Source: Emticicia sp. CRIBPO
GTDB taxonomy: Bacteria > Bacteroidota > Bacteroidia > Cytophagales > Spirosomataceae
Direction: 5' to 3'
DNA length: 64,000 bases
NCBI RefSeq assembly: GCF_009905725.1
Contig: NZ_JAAAKV010000001.1
Coordinates: forward strand, 124,001 to 188,000
Position numbers and translations under genes: made by a program. The notes under the pieces were generated by a model. That model was not told the DNA's origin, did no database searches, and saw nothing but the letters and a program-made list of their open reading frames with translations. Of the stretch, positions 44,226 through 52,703 are shown in pieces (position 1 is the stretch's first letter; every line of letters starts with the position of its first letter).

Positions 44226-45146
44226 ATGAGATTAACAACCGGTTTATGTTTGTCTGTTCTTGTTGGTTTAAGCATGACATCATGTGTTACCAAAAAGAAA
44301 TTTGCAAATCTTCAGTCTCAATTGGACAATGCCAACCAGGATTTGGCAAGAAGAGGGGAATTAGTAAATGATTTCAAAAACAAACTTGTTACTTGTGAAC
44401 AGGAAAAAGAAAATTTACTAAAAACCAATCAGGGTACACTTAAATTACGTGAAGAGCAGATCTCCGATCTTAAAGCTCAGATCTCCGACCTTCAGAAGGT
44501 TCGTGACAACCAGGTTGAGCAGGTTGGTAATCTGACGGTTCTTACCCAAACAGCCAGCAACAACATCAATAAAACACTATCCCAACTTGAGAAAAAGGAT
44601 CAATATATCAACTTACTGCAAGCAGCAAAATCTAAAGCTGATTCTATGAATCTTGCCTTGGCGGTTAACCTTAAAGGTGTACTTAGCGAAGGTCTTGCAG
44701 ACAACGATGTAGAAGTTAAAGTTGACAAAACTGTCGTTATGGTGAACATCTCTGACAAGATGTTGTTCAGCAGCGGCAGCTCTAAAATCTCTCCGAGAGC
44801 AAACGAAGTTTTGGGCAAAATCGCTCAGATCATCAAATCAAGACCGGAACTTGAGATTCTTGTTGAAGGTTACACCGACAACGTATCTATCAATACAGCC
44901 TGTATCGAAGATAACTGGGATCTTAGTGTGAAAAGATCTACTTCAGTGGTAAGAACACTTCAGGAGAAGTTCCAGGTTGATCCTAACAGACTTATTGCAG
45001 CAGGACGTGGCGAGCACAACACATTGACCAGCAACGACACCAAAGAAGGTCGTGCGATCAACCGTCGTACCCGTATCATCCTAATGCCTAAGCTGGATCA
45101 GTTCTATGATCTTCTGAACCCTGATAAAGTTCCTGCAGGAAAATAA
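44226..45146 (+). CDS. OmpA family lipoprotein with coiled coil
   Basis: 306 residues from the ATG at 44226; an in-frame start at 44166 is an AT-rich leader. The signal ends in a lipobox (MTSC). Residues about 25-150 are a long heptad-rich coiled coil (LRRGEL, KNKLVTCEQEKENLL), and the C-terminal 140 residues are an OmpA domain with EILVEGYTDNVSIN, LSVKRSTSVVRTLQ and RRTRIILMPK, which binds diaminopimelate in peptidoglycan. It therefore tethers the outer membrane to the wall through a spacer rod. Strong terminator after it. Confidence 0.9.
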   Translation: MRLTTGLCLSVLVGLSMTSCVTKKKFANLQSQLDNANQDLARRGELVNDFKNKLVTCEQEKENLLKTNQGTLKLREEQISDLKAQISDLQKVRDNQVEQVGNLTVLTQTASNNINKTLSQLEKKDQYINLLQAAKSKADSMNLALAVNLKGVLSEGLADNDVEVKVDKTVVMVNISDKMLFSSGSSKISPRANEVLGKIAQIIKSRPELEILVEGYTDNVSINTACIEDNWDLSVKRSTSVVRTLQEKFQVDPNRLIAAGRGEHNTLTSNDTKEGRAINRRTRIILMPKLDQFYDLLNPDKVPAGK

Positions 45147-45164
45147 TCAACGCTGTTCTGAATT

Positions 45165-45200
45165 AAAAAAGCCGCCTTTTTCCAAAGGCGGCTTTTTATT
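45165..45200. terminator. bidirectional terminator
   Basis: AAAAAAGCCGCCTTT / AAAGGCGGCTTTTT stem with a TTCC loop between the OmpA and DUF1080 genes. Confidence 0.9.
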
Positions 45201-45214
45201 TTGCTTTCCTGTTG

Positions 45215-46111
45215 TTATTTGTATGTACACAAAGAATTATCCGCTTTCACAAAATAAGACTTGTAATTCGTTGCTTTCGGGTCCATACAGCCCTTAAGAT
45301 TCAGCACTTCCACTTTCCTGAAATCTATCGGGTGGCTTTCCGCCTGAAGGGCAATGTAGCCTTCTGTCAGCGGCGTATTCTTTCTGCTCTCCCAATAGTC
45401 GCCATTGTCGATGTGAGCATCTTTCCAGCTGTACTGCGGGCTTACAAAGCCACCACCTATCGTGGGTTTTTCAAATTGAAACACTACTTTCTTATCAATG
45501 ATGTGCTGAATCAGGGAATCTCCCAAAACCAGGGCTTCCACCGTTACCCACTGGTCACCGTCATACGTTTTTGACCACGAATCGATGCAGTGATTGGTAT
45601 TCAGTTTTCCGTTGATCACAACTTCCGTACCAGGTGTGCAGAGATTGGCCGTATGACGCTCGCCCTTGCCCAAGCCACCCAACAGCTGAAGCTCCAGCGA
45701 AACGGGAAAATCCTGCCCTTTTGAATTGCTGGCTGCTGACTGTGAGTGCAGCATAATACCACTGTTTCTCACGTTCCAGGCCGCCCCGCCCTTGGTTTGT
45801 TCACCCGTGAAACGGTACTCAAAACGCAGTCTGTAATAAGAATAGGGTTTGTGATAGTACATATGTCCAAACTTGCCGTCAAATTGCTCATACTGATCAT
45901 AAGCCAGTCTAATCATCCCATCCTCTACCCTGAAGGTATTCTTGTAGTTATCATTCAGATCATGTCCGGCTATCTTAATGTCCCAACCGGTCAGGTCTTT
46001 TCCGTTAAACAATTGCTCCCATTCTTCTTTTTTTGTTTTTTGAGCTTTCACGACTGAATTAACACATAAAACACAAATTAACACGGCCAGGGTTTTCTTC
46101 ATTTTTCTCAT
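45215..46111 (-). CDS. secreted DUF1080 protein (3-keto-disaccharide hydrolase family)
   Basis: 298 residues with signal peptide MRKMKKTLAVLICVLCVNSVVKAQ. The body is a concanavalin-like DUF1080 domain (LFNGKDLTGWDIK; VRNSGIMLHSQ; EGYIALQAESHPIDFRKVEV). Family members cleave 3-keto glycosides in Bacteroidota. The last 25 residues, GCMDPKATNYKS..NSLCTY, form a small two-Cys motif known from many Bacteroidota surface proteins. Its start codon overlaps the stop of the preceding gene by four bases, coupling it to the four-repeat protein. Confidence 0.85.
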   Translation of the reverse strand: MRKMKKTLAVLICVLCVNSVVKAQKTKKEEWEQLFNGKDLTGWDIKIAGHDLNDNYKNTFRVEDGMIRLAYDQYEQFDGKFGHMYYHKPYSYYRLRFEYRFTGEQTKGGAAWNVRNSGIMLHSQSAASNSKGQDFPVSLELQLLGGLGKGERHTANLCTPGTEVVINGKLNTNHCIDSWSKTYDGDQWVTVEALVLGDSLIQHIIDKKVVFQFEKPTIGGGFVSPQYSWKDAHIDNGDYWESRKNTPLTEGYIALQAESHPIDFRKVEVLNLKGCMDPKATNYKSYFVKADNSLCTYK

Positions 46112-47745
46112 TTTTTACAACCTTCTATTAAACTTTTAAACGTAATTAATGCTTTCTTGGCAGTTTCTATGTTGTTGACTACAAACCCCGTCTCACTCAC
46201 AAATGTGGATTTGCCGTCTTTGGTTTGATTGATAAACTTCTCTTTATTCAATGTCAGGGCACTGATTCCTACATTTTTACCTGAAACGTCGATTTCAGTT
46301 TTCTTCGGGTCAAGATCGTACAGGTTCAGCTCCTGGATCGTCTCCACTGACTTTTTCGAATCAGACTGGTTGGAGGTCAGTTTGATCTTGCATTTGTCAC
46401 CGTCTTTCAGCTCGATTGTCTGCTTCGGATTTTCCGCCACACTCACCTGTGCAGCCAGCCATTTGAAATCACCGGCGGCAGGATCCGCGGTTTTGCATCC
46501 TTTCTCTATGGCCGGCAGGGCTTCAGCCAAGTACCTCCCGCTTTCAACATCATTCAGAAGGAACTCAATGCTGTTGTCATAATTCTGAGGCTGCCCGTCT
46601 TTAACATACTGAATATACTTTTTGCCGTCTTTTACTTTTGAAGAGATTTTGACCAGGTCTTTCGAAACCGACAATTTAAAATCGTTCAGGTCACCAAAAC
46701 TGAACTTGTAAACTTCTTCCACAGCCTTTCCTTTCGATTCGGATTTAACGGTGTAGGTAGTCAGACACGAAGGCTCTATCTGGATGCCGTAGGCAGATTC
46801 ATTGACTTTAAAGTCTTTCAGTTTATCTTTCAGTATTTTAAAACCATCTTCTTTAGTCGCCACTTTAGGCAGGCGGTCCTTGAGTTCTTTGGCTGCCAGG
46901 GGAATGATTTTCTGAATGGCCATCAACAACACCGAACCCTGTGTAGGGCTTTCAGCATAAAACTTAAGTTTATCTTCAAATCCCTTGAAAGTACTCCCCT
47001 GGTACGTCTGGATAAAATCATTTTTCGACTTTACTCCGATACTGATTTCCTTGCCGTTGATCTTAAGTTCAGGGCTGTTTTCGGTCAGATCTCCCCAACT
47101 GAAATCAGACTGGCTTTCGCTGGTCTTTTTACCGTCATTTTCTTCTATGCTCAGAACGGCTTTGTCCTTATACACCGCTGATTTCTTAAGGCTTTGTTTG
47201 ATGCTCTGCTTGTCAGACGCTACATCTTTGATATTCTGTGACAACCATGCCTGTAAAGCATTCAGGTCATCTTTCGGCAGCTTGATGGTACTTTCCCAGG
47301 CAGGTTTGGCTGCTGCAATGGCATCTTTTAAGTTCTTCTCCAGTTCTCTGGCGTCATCCACATTTTCAGCGAGGATCACCACTTCTTTTTCATATCCCTG
47401 CGTTTCACCACCTTTGGTGACTTTAATTACCTTCAGGCCCTTTTGTCCGCTGAGTTCCACCTTCATTTCCTTGGTGGAAGCACTCCTTTTAACGTCTCCG
47501 ATGAGTCCGAGGTTAAACTCAAATACCTCTTCCGTGCTTTTGCCTTTGGAGTCTGTGGTGTTAATCGCAATTTTCAAATCATACGGACTGGCATTGTCAT
47601 AGCTCAGCGATTGGCTAACTGTTGATTTTTCCAATTTTATTTCCTTTACGAAAGATTTTGCTTTGTCAAGGGAGGGCTTCAATCCTGCCTGGGCAAATGA
47701 CAAAACAGGACAAAAGATAATGATGAATTTAAAGTACTTATTCAT
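46108..47745 (-). CDS. periplasmic protein with four tandem ~120-residue repeats, unknown family
   Basis: 545 residues from the ATG at 47745; a longer frame to 47808 overlaps the terminator of the upstream gene. Signal peptide MNKYFKFIIIFCPVLSFAQ. Four repeats can be aligned by eye, at about 27-145, 160-290, 300-420 and 425-545. Each opens with a helix, has a Cys or Ser plus a polar strand, a D-x-K-G/S-K-x-x-E-E strand, a F-x-x-G-D-L segment and a final helix of the type DDARELEKNLK. The third and fourth repeats end in GCK(T/K). I do not recognise the family. It is translationally coupled to the DUF1080 gene, so the two may work on the same substrate. Confidence 0.75.
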   Translation of the reverse strand: MNKYFKFIIIFCPVLSFAQAGLKPSLDKAKSFVKEIKLEKSTVSQSLSYDNASPYDLKIAINTTDSKGKSTEEVFEFNLGLIGDVKRSASTKEMKVELSGQKGLKVIKVTKGGETQGYEKEVVILAENVDDARELEKNLKDAIAAAKPAWESTIKLPKDDLNALQAWLSQNIKDVASDKQSIKQSLKKSAVYKDKAVLSIEENDGKKTSESQSDFSWGDLTENSPELKINGKEISIGVKSKNDFIQTYQGSTFKGFEDKLKFYAESPTQGSVLLMAIQKIIPLAAKELKDRLPKVATKEDGFKILKDKLKDFKVNESAYGIQIEPSCLTTYTVKSESKGKAVEEVYKFSFGDLNDFKLSVSKDLVKISSKVKDGKKYIQYVKDGQPQNYDNSIEFLLNDVESGRYLAEALPAIEKGCKTADPAAGDFKWLAAQVSVAENPKQTIELKDGDKCKIKLTSNQSDSKKSVETIQELNLYDLDPKKTEIDVSGKNVGISALTLNKEKFINQTKDGKSTFVSETGFVVNNIETAKKALITFKSLIEGCKK

Positions 47746-47783
47746 GGTTTCTGAATTATAATTAAAAGATATATGCTTGTTCA

Positions 47784-47812
47784 CAAAAAGGGTTTGCCAA
47801 AATGGCAAACCC
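47784..47812 (-). terminator. terminator of the KEKE fusion gene
   Basis: GGGTTTGCCA (47790-47799) and TGGCAAACCC (47803-47812), with an A run at 47785-47789 giving T on the minus strand. Confidence 0.8.
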
Positions 47813-47837
47813 GATAATATTCAATAATAACAGCCGG

Positions 47838-48764
47838 CTATTTTCCAGCCTTCAATGTATTTTTAAGTTGCTCCAACTCCTCCCATTTGCCGTCTACGGC
47901 CAGCTGGGCTTGCTTCGGCCATGAAGTCGGGTCAAACATCTTAAACCTGCTGCCCGAATTGGATAAGATTTCTTTTAACAGCAGGGGCTCCGATTTAGCC
48001 AATGATGCAAATGTGGTTATCTTATAGGCTTTAAGTATTTCTTCAATTTTAGGTCCTATGCCTTCCACGATCTTAAGGTCGTCACTCTTTTTGACCACCG
48101 GCTTTTTTGCCACCGCCGGTTTTGCTGCGGGAGCACTTTGGGGAGCTGCTGCTTTGACAACCGGCTCAGCTTTAGCCTTCACCTCAGGGACGGCTACTTC
48201 TTCTTTGCTTACTTTTTCAGGCTTTTTGTCCTTATCTTTCTTATGATCTTTGTCTTTTTTTTTGTCCTTTTCCCCTTTCTTATCCTCTCCCTTATGTTTT
48301 TTGTCTTTATCCTTCTTCTCTTCCTTCTTATCTTTCTCCTTTTTCCCCTCTCCTTTCTCCTTCTTTTTCCCTTTTTCCTTCTCCTTAAGGTTCTTCTTCA
48401 GGTCTTCGAGGCTCCCGTTAGAATAAAATTCATCCACTACTTTTCCGTCTTTCCATTTCCGGCTGATGATTTCATGCCATCTGAGTTTTTCTCCTGAGCG
48501 ATTGGTAAAAACAAAGGTAAATTTAGAATGTGAGCGGTCTTCTTCCGTAAAGTGATCATGAAGTATAATTTCATCGACTGAAGACATTTCATTGAAAAAA
48601 CTAGTCAGCCAGTCTCTTTTTTGTTTCTTCGAAGTAGTGTGCTCGCCGTTTTCAGATCTGGTTGTGACGTTATCAGCAAAATAGTAATCAAAAGCCTCAA
48701 TTATCTGACCCTTACTTACTAATTCATCCAAAGCTTGAAGTTCCTTTTTATTTTTCATTGTCAT
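47838..48764 (-). CDS. NTF2-like / KEKE linker / helix-hairpin-helix fusion protein
   Basis: 308 residues (an ATG two codons in is an alternative start). Residues 1-120 resemble a SnoaL/NTF2-like domain (LQALDELVSKGQIIEAFDYYFAD, RWHEIISRKWKDGKVVDEF). Residues 121-186 are an almost pure Lys/Glu/Asp tract (KEKE), followed by an Ala/Pro/Val linker to about 222. Residues 226-308 are a helix-hairpin-helix of the COG3743 kind, with KIVEGIGPKIEEIL. The last part normally contacts DNA or mediates protein contacts; no enzymatic residue is visible. There is no signal peptide, so it is cytoplasmic. A clear case of fusion by a low-complexity linker; function unknown. Confidence 0.75.
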   Translation of the reverse strand: MTMKNKKELQALDELVSKGQIIEAFDYYFADNVTTRSENGEHTTSKKQKRDWLTSFFNEMSSVDEIILHDHFTEEDRSHSKFTFVFTNRSGEKLRWHEIISRKWKDGKVVDEFYSNGSLEDLKKNLKEKEKGKKKEKGEGKKEKDKKEEKKDKDKKHKGEDKKGEKDKKKDKDHKKDKDKKPEKVSKEEVAVPEVKAKAEPVVKAAAPQSAPAAKPAVAKKPVVKKSDDLKIVEGIGPKIEEILKAYKITTFASLAKSEPLLLKEILSNSGSRFKMFDPTSWPKQAQLAVDGKWEELEQLKNTLKAGK

Positions 48765-49063
48765 ATTAATTTAGTAAAAATAAATCTACAAATTATTTTC
48801 ATCAAACGTGAAAAATAAGTTATTATTTATTGATTATCTTATACTTTTAGAATATTCGCAAGCCACAAAAATTTGCACAAAAACAACATAAAACACTGAT
48901 TATCAATACAAAATAAAACCAACTTTTATTGAACTTTTTATACTTATCCGCTAAATAAAAAAATTATTTTATGAAGTATAATTCAGAGCCATATTAGTGA
49001 ATTATCTGGGGAACTAAACCCAATCTCTTGTATGTTGATAAGACAAACTTAAAAAATATTATT
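48765..49063. other. AT-rich gap upstream of thioredoxin
   Basis: About 300 bases that are strongly AT-rich, between the divergent KEKE fusion and thioredoxin genes. It must carry both promoters. No convincing TAnnTTTG box, repeat or reading frame was seen. Confidence 0.5.
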
Positions 49064-49387
49064 ATGGCAAATAAAGCATTGGAAATCACAGACTCAAATT
49101 TTAAGGATTTAATTAATTCTGAAAAACCTGTTTTGGTTGACTTTTGGGCTGAGTGGTGCGGACCTTGTAAATTGATAGGACCAGTTGTTGAAGAAATCGC
49201 AGGTGAATATGAAGATAAAGCCGTTATAGGCAAAATGGACGTGGATGCCAATTCTGTAACTCCATCTGAGTTCGGAATCCGTTCAATTCCTACGCTGATG
49301 ATCTTTAAGAAAGGCCAGTTGGTTGATAAAATCGTTGGAGCAGTGCCTAAGCACATCCTTGTACAAAAATTAGAAGCAGCTATCTGA
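49064..49387 (+). CDS. trxA: thioredoxin
   Basis: 107 residues from the ATG at 49064; an upstream in-frame codon at 49028 would add an unlikely leader. The active site is FWAEWCGPCK with both cysteines, and the cis-Pro is in RSIPTLMIFKKG. It reduces cytoplasmic protein disulfides using thioredoxin reductase. It stands alone and ends at a bidirectional terminator. Confidence 0.95.
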   Translation: MANKALEITDSNFKDLINSEKPVLVDFWAEWCGPCKLIGPVVEEIAGEYEDKAVIGKMDVDANSVTPSEFGIRSIPTLMIFKKGQLVDKIVGAVPKHILVQKLEAAI

Positions 49388-49404
49388 TTCCATAATCCAC
49401 TCAT

Positions 49405-49443
49405 AAAAGAAGCCCCGGATCAACTATCCAGGGCTTCTTTTAT
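49405..49443. terminator. bidirectional terminator
   Basis: AAAAGAAGCCC and GGGCTTCTTTT with an inner GGA/TCC pair and one mismatch. It lies between trxA and the aminotransferase, whose stop codon is inside it. Confidence 0.85.
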
Positions 49444-50616
49444 TTTAGAGCATGCCAGGATAATCTCTTCATGGGTAATGTTCAGAGGCGGTGCAATCCG
49501 CATGGCGGAGTCACAGTATAAAAACCAGTCTGTGATCACGCCTTTCTCTATGCCTTTGTCAATGGTTTCTTTTAATACTTCAAAGTTTTCCATCTGGGCA
49601 GCCAGCATCAGTCCTTTTCCACGGATTTCGCTGATCTTCGGGTGTTTAAGCTGTTCTTTGATCAGTTTTTCTTTCCCGGGAATATCATCAAGGTTAATTT
49701 CATTTCTGATTACATTCAATGTGGCCAGCGAAGCCGCACAGCTCACAGGATGCCCGCCGAAAGTAGTGATATGCCCTAGCACAGGGTTTTCTTTAAATAC
49801 AGACATGATCTCTTTAGGAGCAATAAACGCTCCCAGGGGCATGCCGCCGCCCATACCTTTGGCAGTCAATAAGATATCGGGTAAAATTCCGTAATGCTCA
49901 GAAGCCCAGAATTTCCCGGTCCTGCCGAATCCCGTCTGAATTTCATCAAATATCAGTAAAGTACCCGTCGATTTACACTTTTCAGCCAGGGCATGCAGAT
50001 AATCCGCATCGGTTTCTGCCACCCCGCACTCTGCCCCGATCAGCTCAATGATCACAGCAGCAGTATTTTCATTGATAAACTTTAAGTCTTCAGGCTCATT
50101 CCTTCTAATTTTACGGATGTCCGGCAAAAGTGGCCTGAAACCTCTCCTGAACTGCTCCTCACCAAGAGACAAGGCTCCGTGGGTAGACCCATGATAAGCA
50201 TTCGGAAAGGCAATGATTCCAGACCTCCCGGTATATTTTTTAGCCAGTTTCAGGGCTCCTTCCACGGCCTCAGTACCTGAATTGGTAAAGTAAACATTAT
50301 CCAGCTTCTTCCCTTTGGAGGATGAAAGGCCCTCTAAAGTAGCTACCAGGGCATTGGCAAGCATGATCTGGGGGCTTTGCAGGTATTCGCCATACACCAT
50401 CTGGTGCAGATACTTATCTACCTGGTCTTTGATGGCTTTGACGACTTCCGGATGGCGATGGCCCACATTACTGACAGAAATACCGGATATCAGGTCAATA
50501 TAAGGTTTCCCGTTTTTGTCATATAAAAAAATACCTTCGGCCCTTACGAGTTCAAGAGCCAAAGGTGAGTCCGACGTCTGAGCGACGTTGGCCAGAAATA
50601 TCTGCTTTAAATCCAT
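49420..50616 (-). CDS. class III aminotransferase, last gene of the amidoligase operon
   Basis: 398 residues from the ATG at 50616, one base after the preceding stop. DLISGISVSNVGHRHP and NSGTEAVEGALKLAKKYTG are the PLP-phosphate segments, IFDEIQTGFGRTGKFW is the Asp that contacts the PLP nitrogen, and LTAKGMGGGMPLGAF holds the Schiff-base Lys (K in AKGM). The family includes ornithine, acetylornithine, GABA and diaminobutyrate transaminases, and exact specificity cannot be set. It moves an amino group to or from a terminal amine or aldehyde. In the operon it would supply or recycle an omega-amino acid building block. Confidence 0.88.
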   Translation of the reverse strand: MDLKQIFLANVAQTSDSPLALELVRAEGIFLYDKNGKPYIDLISGISVSNVGHRHPEVVKAIKDQVDKYLHQMVYGEYLQSPQIMLANALVATLEGLSSSKGKKLDNVYFTNSGTEAVEGALKLAKKYTGRSGIIAFPNAYHGSTHGALSLGEEQFRRGFRPLLPDIRKIRRNEPEDLKFINENTAAVIIELIGAECGVAETDADYLHALAEKCKSTGTLLIFDEIQTGFGRTGKFWASEHYGILPDILLTAKGMGGGMPLGAFIAPKEIMSVFKENPVLGHITTFGGHPVSCAASLATLNVIRNEINLDDIPGKEKLIKEQLKHPKISEIRGKGLMLAAQMENFEVLKETIDKGIEKGVITDWFLYCDSAMRIAPPLNITHEEIILACSKIKEALDS

Positions 50617-50617
50617 G

Positions 50618-51817
50618 TTAATTAGTTTCAAAAAATGCCGAGCTACCTCCTACCCAGTCAAAATTCTTGTTGAAGTCCACTCCGATCATCTTGCCGCGGC
50701 TGAGTCTGGCCAGGTTGGTCATCAGTTTAGGCCGGGCCTGTCCGTCTTCCCAGATATAAAGCATCCTGATCTCTGCTTTGATCAGCTGACCTTCCACATC
50801 CCTGATGCAGGGATCATAAGTGATTTTCTGCTGCAGAAGATAGTTTTCAGGATCGGTAATGCTTTCGATGTCTTCTTTTGTCACGTCGATTTTGACCCCG
50901 CTACCCGCAAAAGAAAACAGAGGTTTCAGGACAAAATCTTCCAGATTTTCAGGTATTTCTTTCAGATCAGATAAATAATGAGACTGAGGTACATACTTGC
51001 TTTTCAGCAAGGGCATGCAAAATTTACTGACCCTGAAAAACCAGTTGGGATGGGTGACCCACTGAACATCAACCTCATCCTGGGGTCTGAATTCAGTTAC
51101 CAGGTCAGGGTAATTCTTTTCGAGGTCGTCAAAAATAAGACGGTTGTAAATTCTCTTTACAAGAATCTTCCTCCCGTCTTTCTCATAATATAGATGCTTA
51201 CCCGATTTGGTCAGTTTTGTAATACACACGGCTTCAATGCCCCAGAATTGCCTGGTTAAGGCAAAATCCAGCCTCGTTTTTTGTTTTTCCGGGTATATCT
51301 CCAGTAAAATGGTATTTTCCGGATCTTCTCCGCCGGTCAGGAAGTCCTTCATCTGGGTCGAATACTGGTAGGCATTCATCCGGTTAAAGAACTCACTGTA
51401 GTTTTTATCGACGTCAAAGAATTTCCTGTACTTTGAAGACAGATAGGACTGATAGGCAAACAACGAAGGAAATCCCTGTAATTCAATCAGTTGTGGCTCG
51501 TATTCACTCTCACTGTTCTTTGTTACCGCAAAATCAATCGCCAGAAAATGAGGATGGGCCGACTCACCGGGTACATTGAGGTGTGGTGGAATAGCCCTGT
51601 CGGTCTTCGCTTTGAAATCATCTTTCATGATCCTCTCAATGATTTCATTACAGGCCTCCAGCAGTTTGATTTTAAGTGACCTGTCCACAAATACGGGTGT
51701 TTCGGCCACCCTGAAATCAAGCATACCCGGAAACTCACGATCAATTTCTGCAAGCATAAGTTGGTATTGCTCAACCGAAAATGAAGCATTGAACCTGTTT
51801 CTTGATAAGTTGTTCAA
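50618..51817 (-). CDS. ATP-grasp-like protein
   Basis: 399 residues from a TTG; the next ATG in frame is at 51757 and would remove part of what looks like conserved sequence, so the true start is uncertain. The middle and end have ATP-grasp features: EDFVLKPLFSFAGSGVKID (lysine and glycine-rich ATP loop), YLLQQKITYDP and AEIRMLYIWEDGQ (acidic Mg-binding end). The N-terminal half (FLAIDFAVTKNSE; QLIELQGFPSLFAYQ) resembles glutathione synthase-like substrate domains. The distinctive order suggests a diverged amide ligase. It lies 12 bases after the amidotransferase and one base before the aminotransferase. Confidence 0.72.
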   Translation of the reverse strand: MNNLSRNRFNASFSVEQYQLMLAEIDREFPGMLDFRVAETPVFVDRSLKIKLLEACNEIIERIMKDDFKAKTDRAIPPHLNVPGESAHPHFLAIDFAVTKNSESEYEPQLIELQGFPSLFAYQSYLSSKYRKFFDVDKNYSEFFNRMNAYQYSTQMKDFLTGGEDPENTILLEIYPEKQKTRLDFALTRQFWGIEAVCITKLTKSGKHLYYEKDGRKILVKRIYNRLIFDDLEKNYPDLVTEFRPQDEVDVQWVTHPNWFFRVSKFCMPLLKSKYVPQSHYLSDLKEIPENLEDFVLKPLFSFAGSGVKIDVTKEDIESITDPENYLLQQKITYDPCIRDVEGQLIKAEIRMLYIWEDGQARPKLMTNLARLSRGKMIGVDFNKNFDWVGGSSAFFETN

Positions 51818-51829
51818 AATATTAAAGAT

Positions 51830-52663
51830 TTAATAGTTAACGCCTTGTTCTACCAATTGGCCTGTTGCTATTCGCAAAAAGTTAGGAATAATAACAGATT
51901 CAGTAAACATGATCTTTTCAGGGTCTTCCAGGTACTCGAGCATATCATTGAATTTCTCTTCACCGTACTCATTAATCACGGCCGCCCTTTTCTCTTCGGT
52001 CTGAAAATACCGGTACATCCCGTCAGCATCTGCTTCTGGGTGAAACTGCGTTCCGATGATCTCAGGGGTAAACCTGACAGCCATGATGGCCCTTTCGAGC
52101 GGCACATGAGGCCTTTCCTTTTCAATACACAAAATACTGGCTCCGAAAGCCTCTATTTTATCAAAATCAGCCTGAATGGCCTGATAATCTCTTGAATCGA
52201 CAGCCCAGAAGGGTTCTTCGAGGCCTTCAAAAATGGCTTCGTGCTCACCGGTTTCTGTCTTATGCACAGGCATAACACCGAAAGAAGTTGATTTTCGCTT
52301 ACTGACCTGACTGAACTGGAAATGCTGAATTAAAAGCTGGAAAGAATGACAAATGGCAAACAGGTGTTTCTTCTTTTCATTTTCCTGGTTGTACTGTATC
52401 AGCTGATCAATAAATCCGAAATAATTGGCTTCCCAGGTATGTCCTTCCAAAAGCGGGCTTCCCGGCCCGCCGGTAGAAATGAAAACGTCAAAATTATGAA
52501 TCTCCGGCACAGCCTCTTCCCCCCTGACATCAAAAATCTCATATGAGCCTTCAAAGTCGCTTTTATCGAAAAATTCTTCTAAAAGCATTTTTATACATCG
52601 CATCCCCTCATTCGGGACACCTTTGTAAAGATCAAGAATACCTACTTTTAGTTTTGTTGACAT
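51830..52663 (-). CDS. class I glutamine amidotransferase
   Basis: 277 residues. The catalytic Cys is in AICHSFQLL and the His-Glu pair in GTQFHPEAD, matching the triad of GuaA/PabA-type amidotransferases; STGGPGSP is the oxyanion-side loop. The nucleophile context, CHSF where most have C-x-G, is unusual but occurs in stand-alone GATase1 proteins. It would split glutamine and hand ammonia to a partner ligase; no synthetase domain is fused, so the neighbouring ligases are the natural acceptors. The C-terminal 90 residues are helical and not part of the core. Confidence 0.85.
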   Translation of the reverse strand: MSTKLKVGILDLYKGVPNEGMRCIKMLLEEFFDKSDFEGSYEIFDVRGEEAVPEIHNFDVFISTGGPGSPLLEGHTWEANYFGFIDQLIQYNQENEKKKHLFAICHSFQLLIQHFQFSQVSKRKSTSFGVMPVHKTETGEHEAIFEGLEEPFWAVDSRDYQAIQADFDKIEAFGASILCIEKERPHVPLERAIMAVRFTPEIIGTQFHPEADADGMYRYFQTEEKRAAVINEYGEEKFNDMLEYLEDPEKIMFTESVIIPNFLRIATGQLVEQGVNY

Positions 52664-52703
52664 TAAAATAACAATTGGTTAAAATGCAAAGGTCGGTAAT
52701 AAT

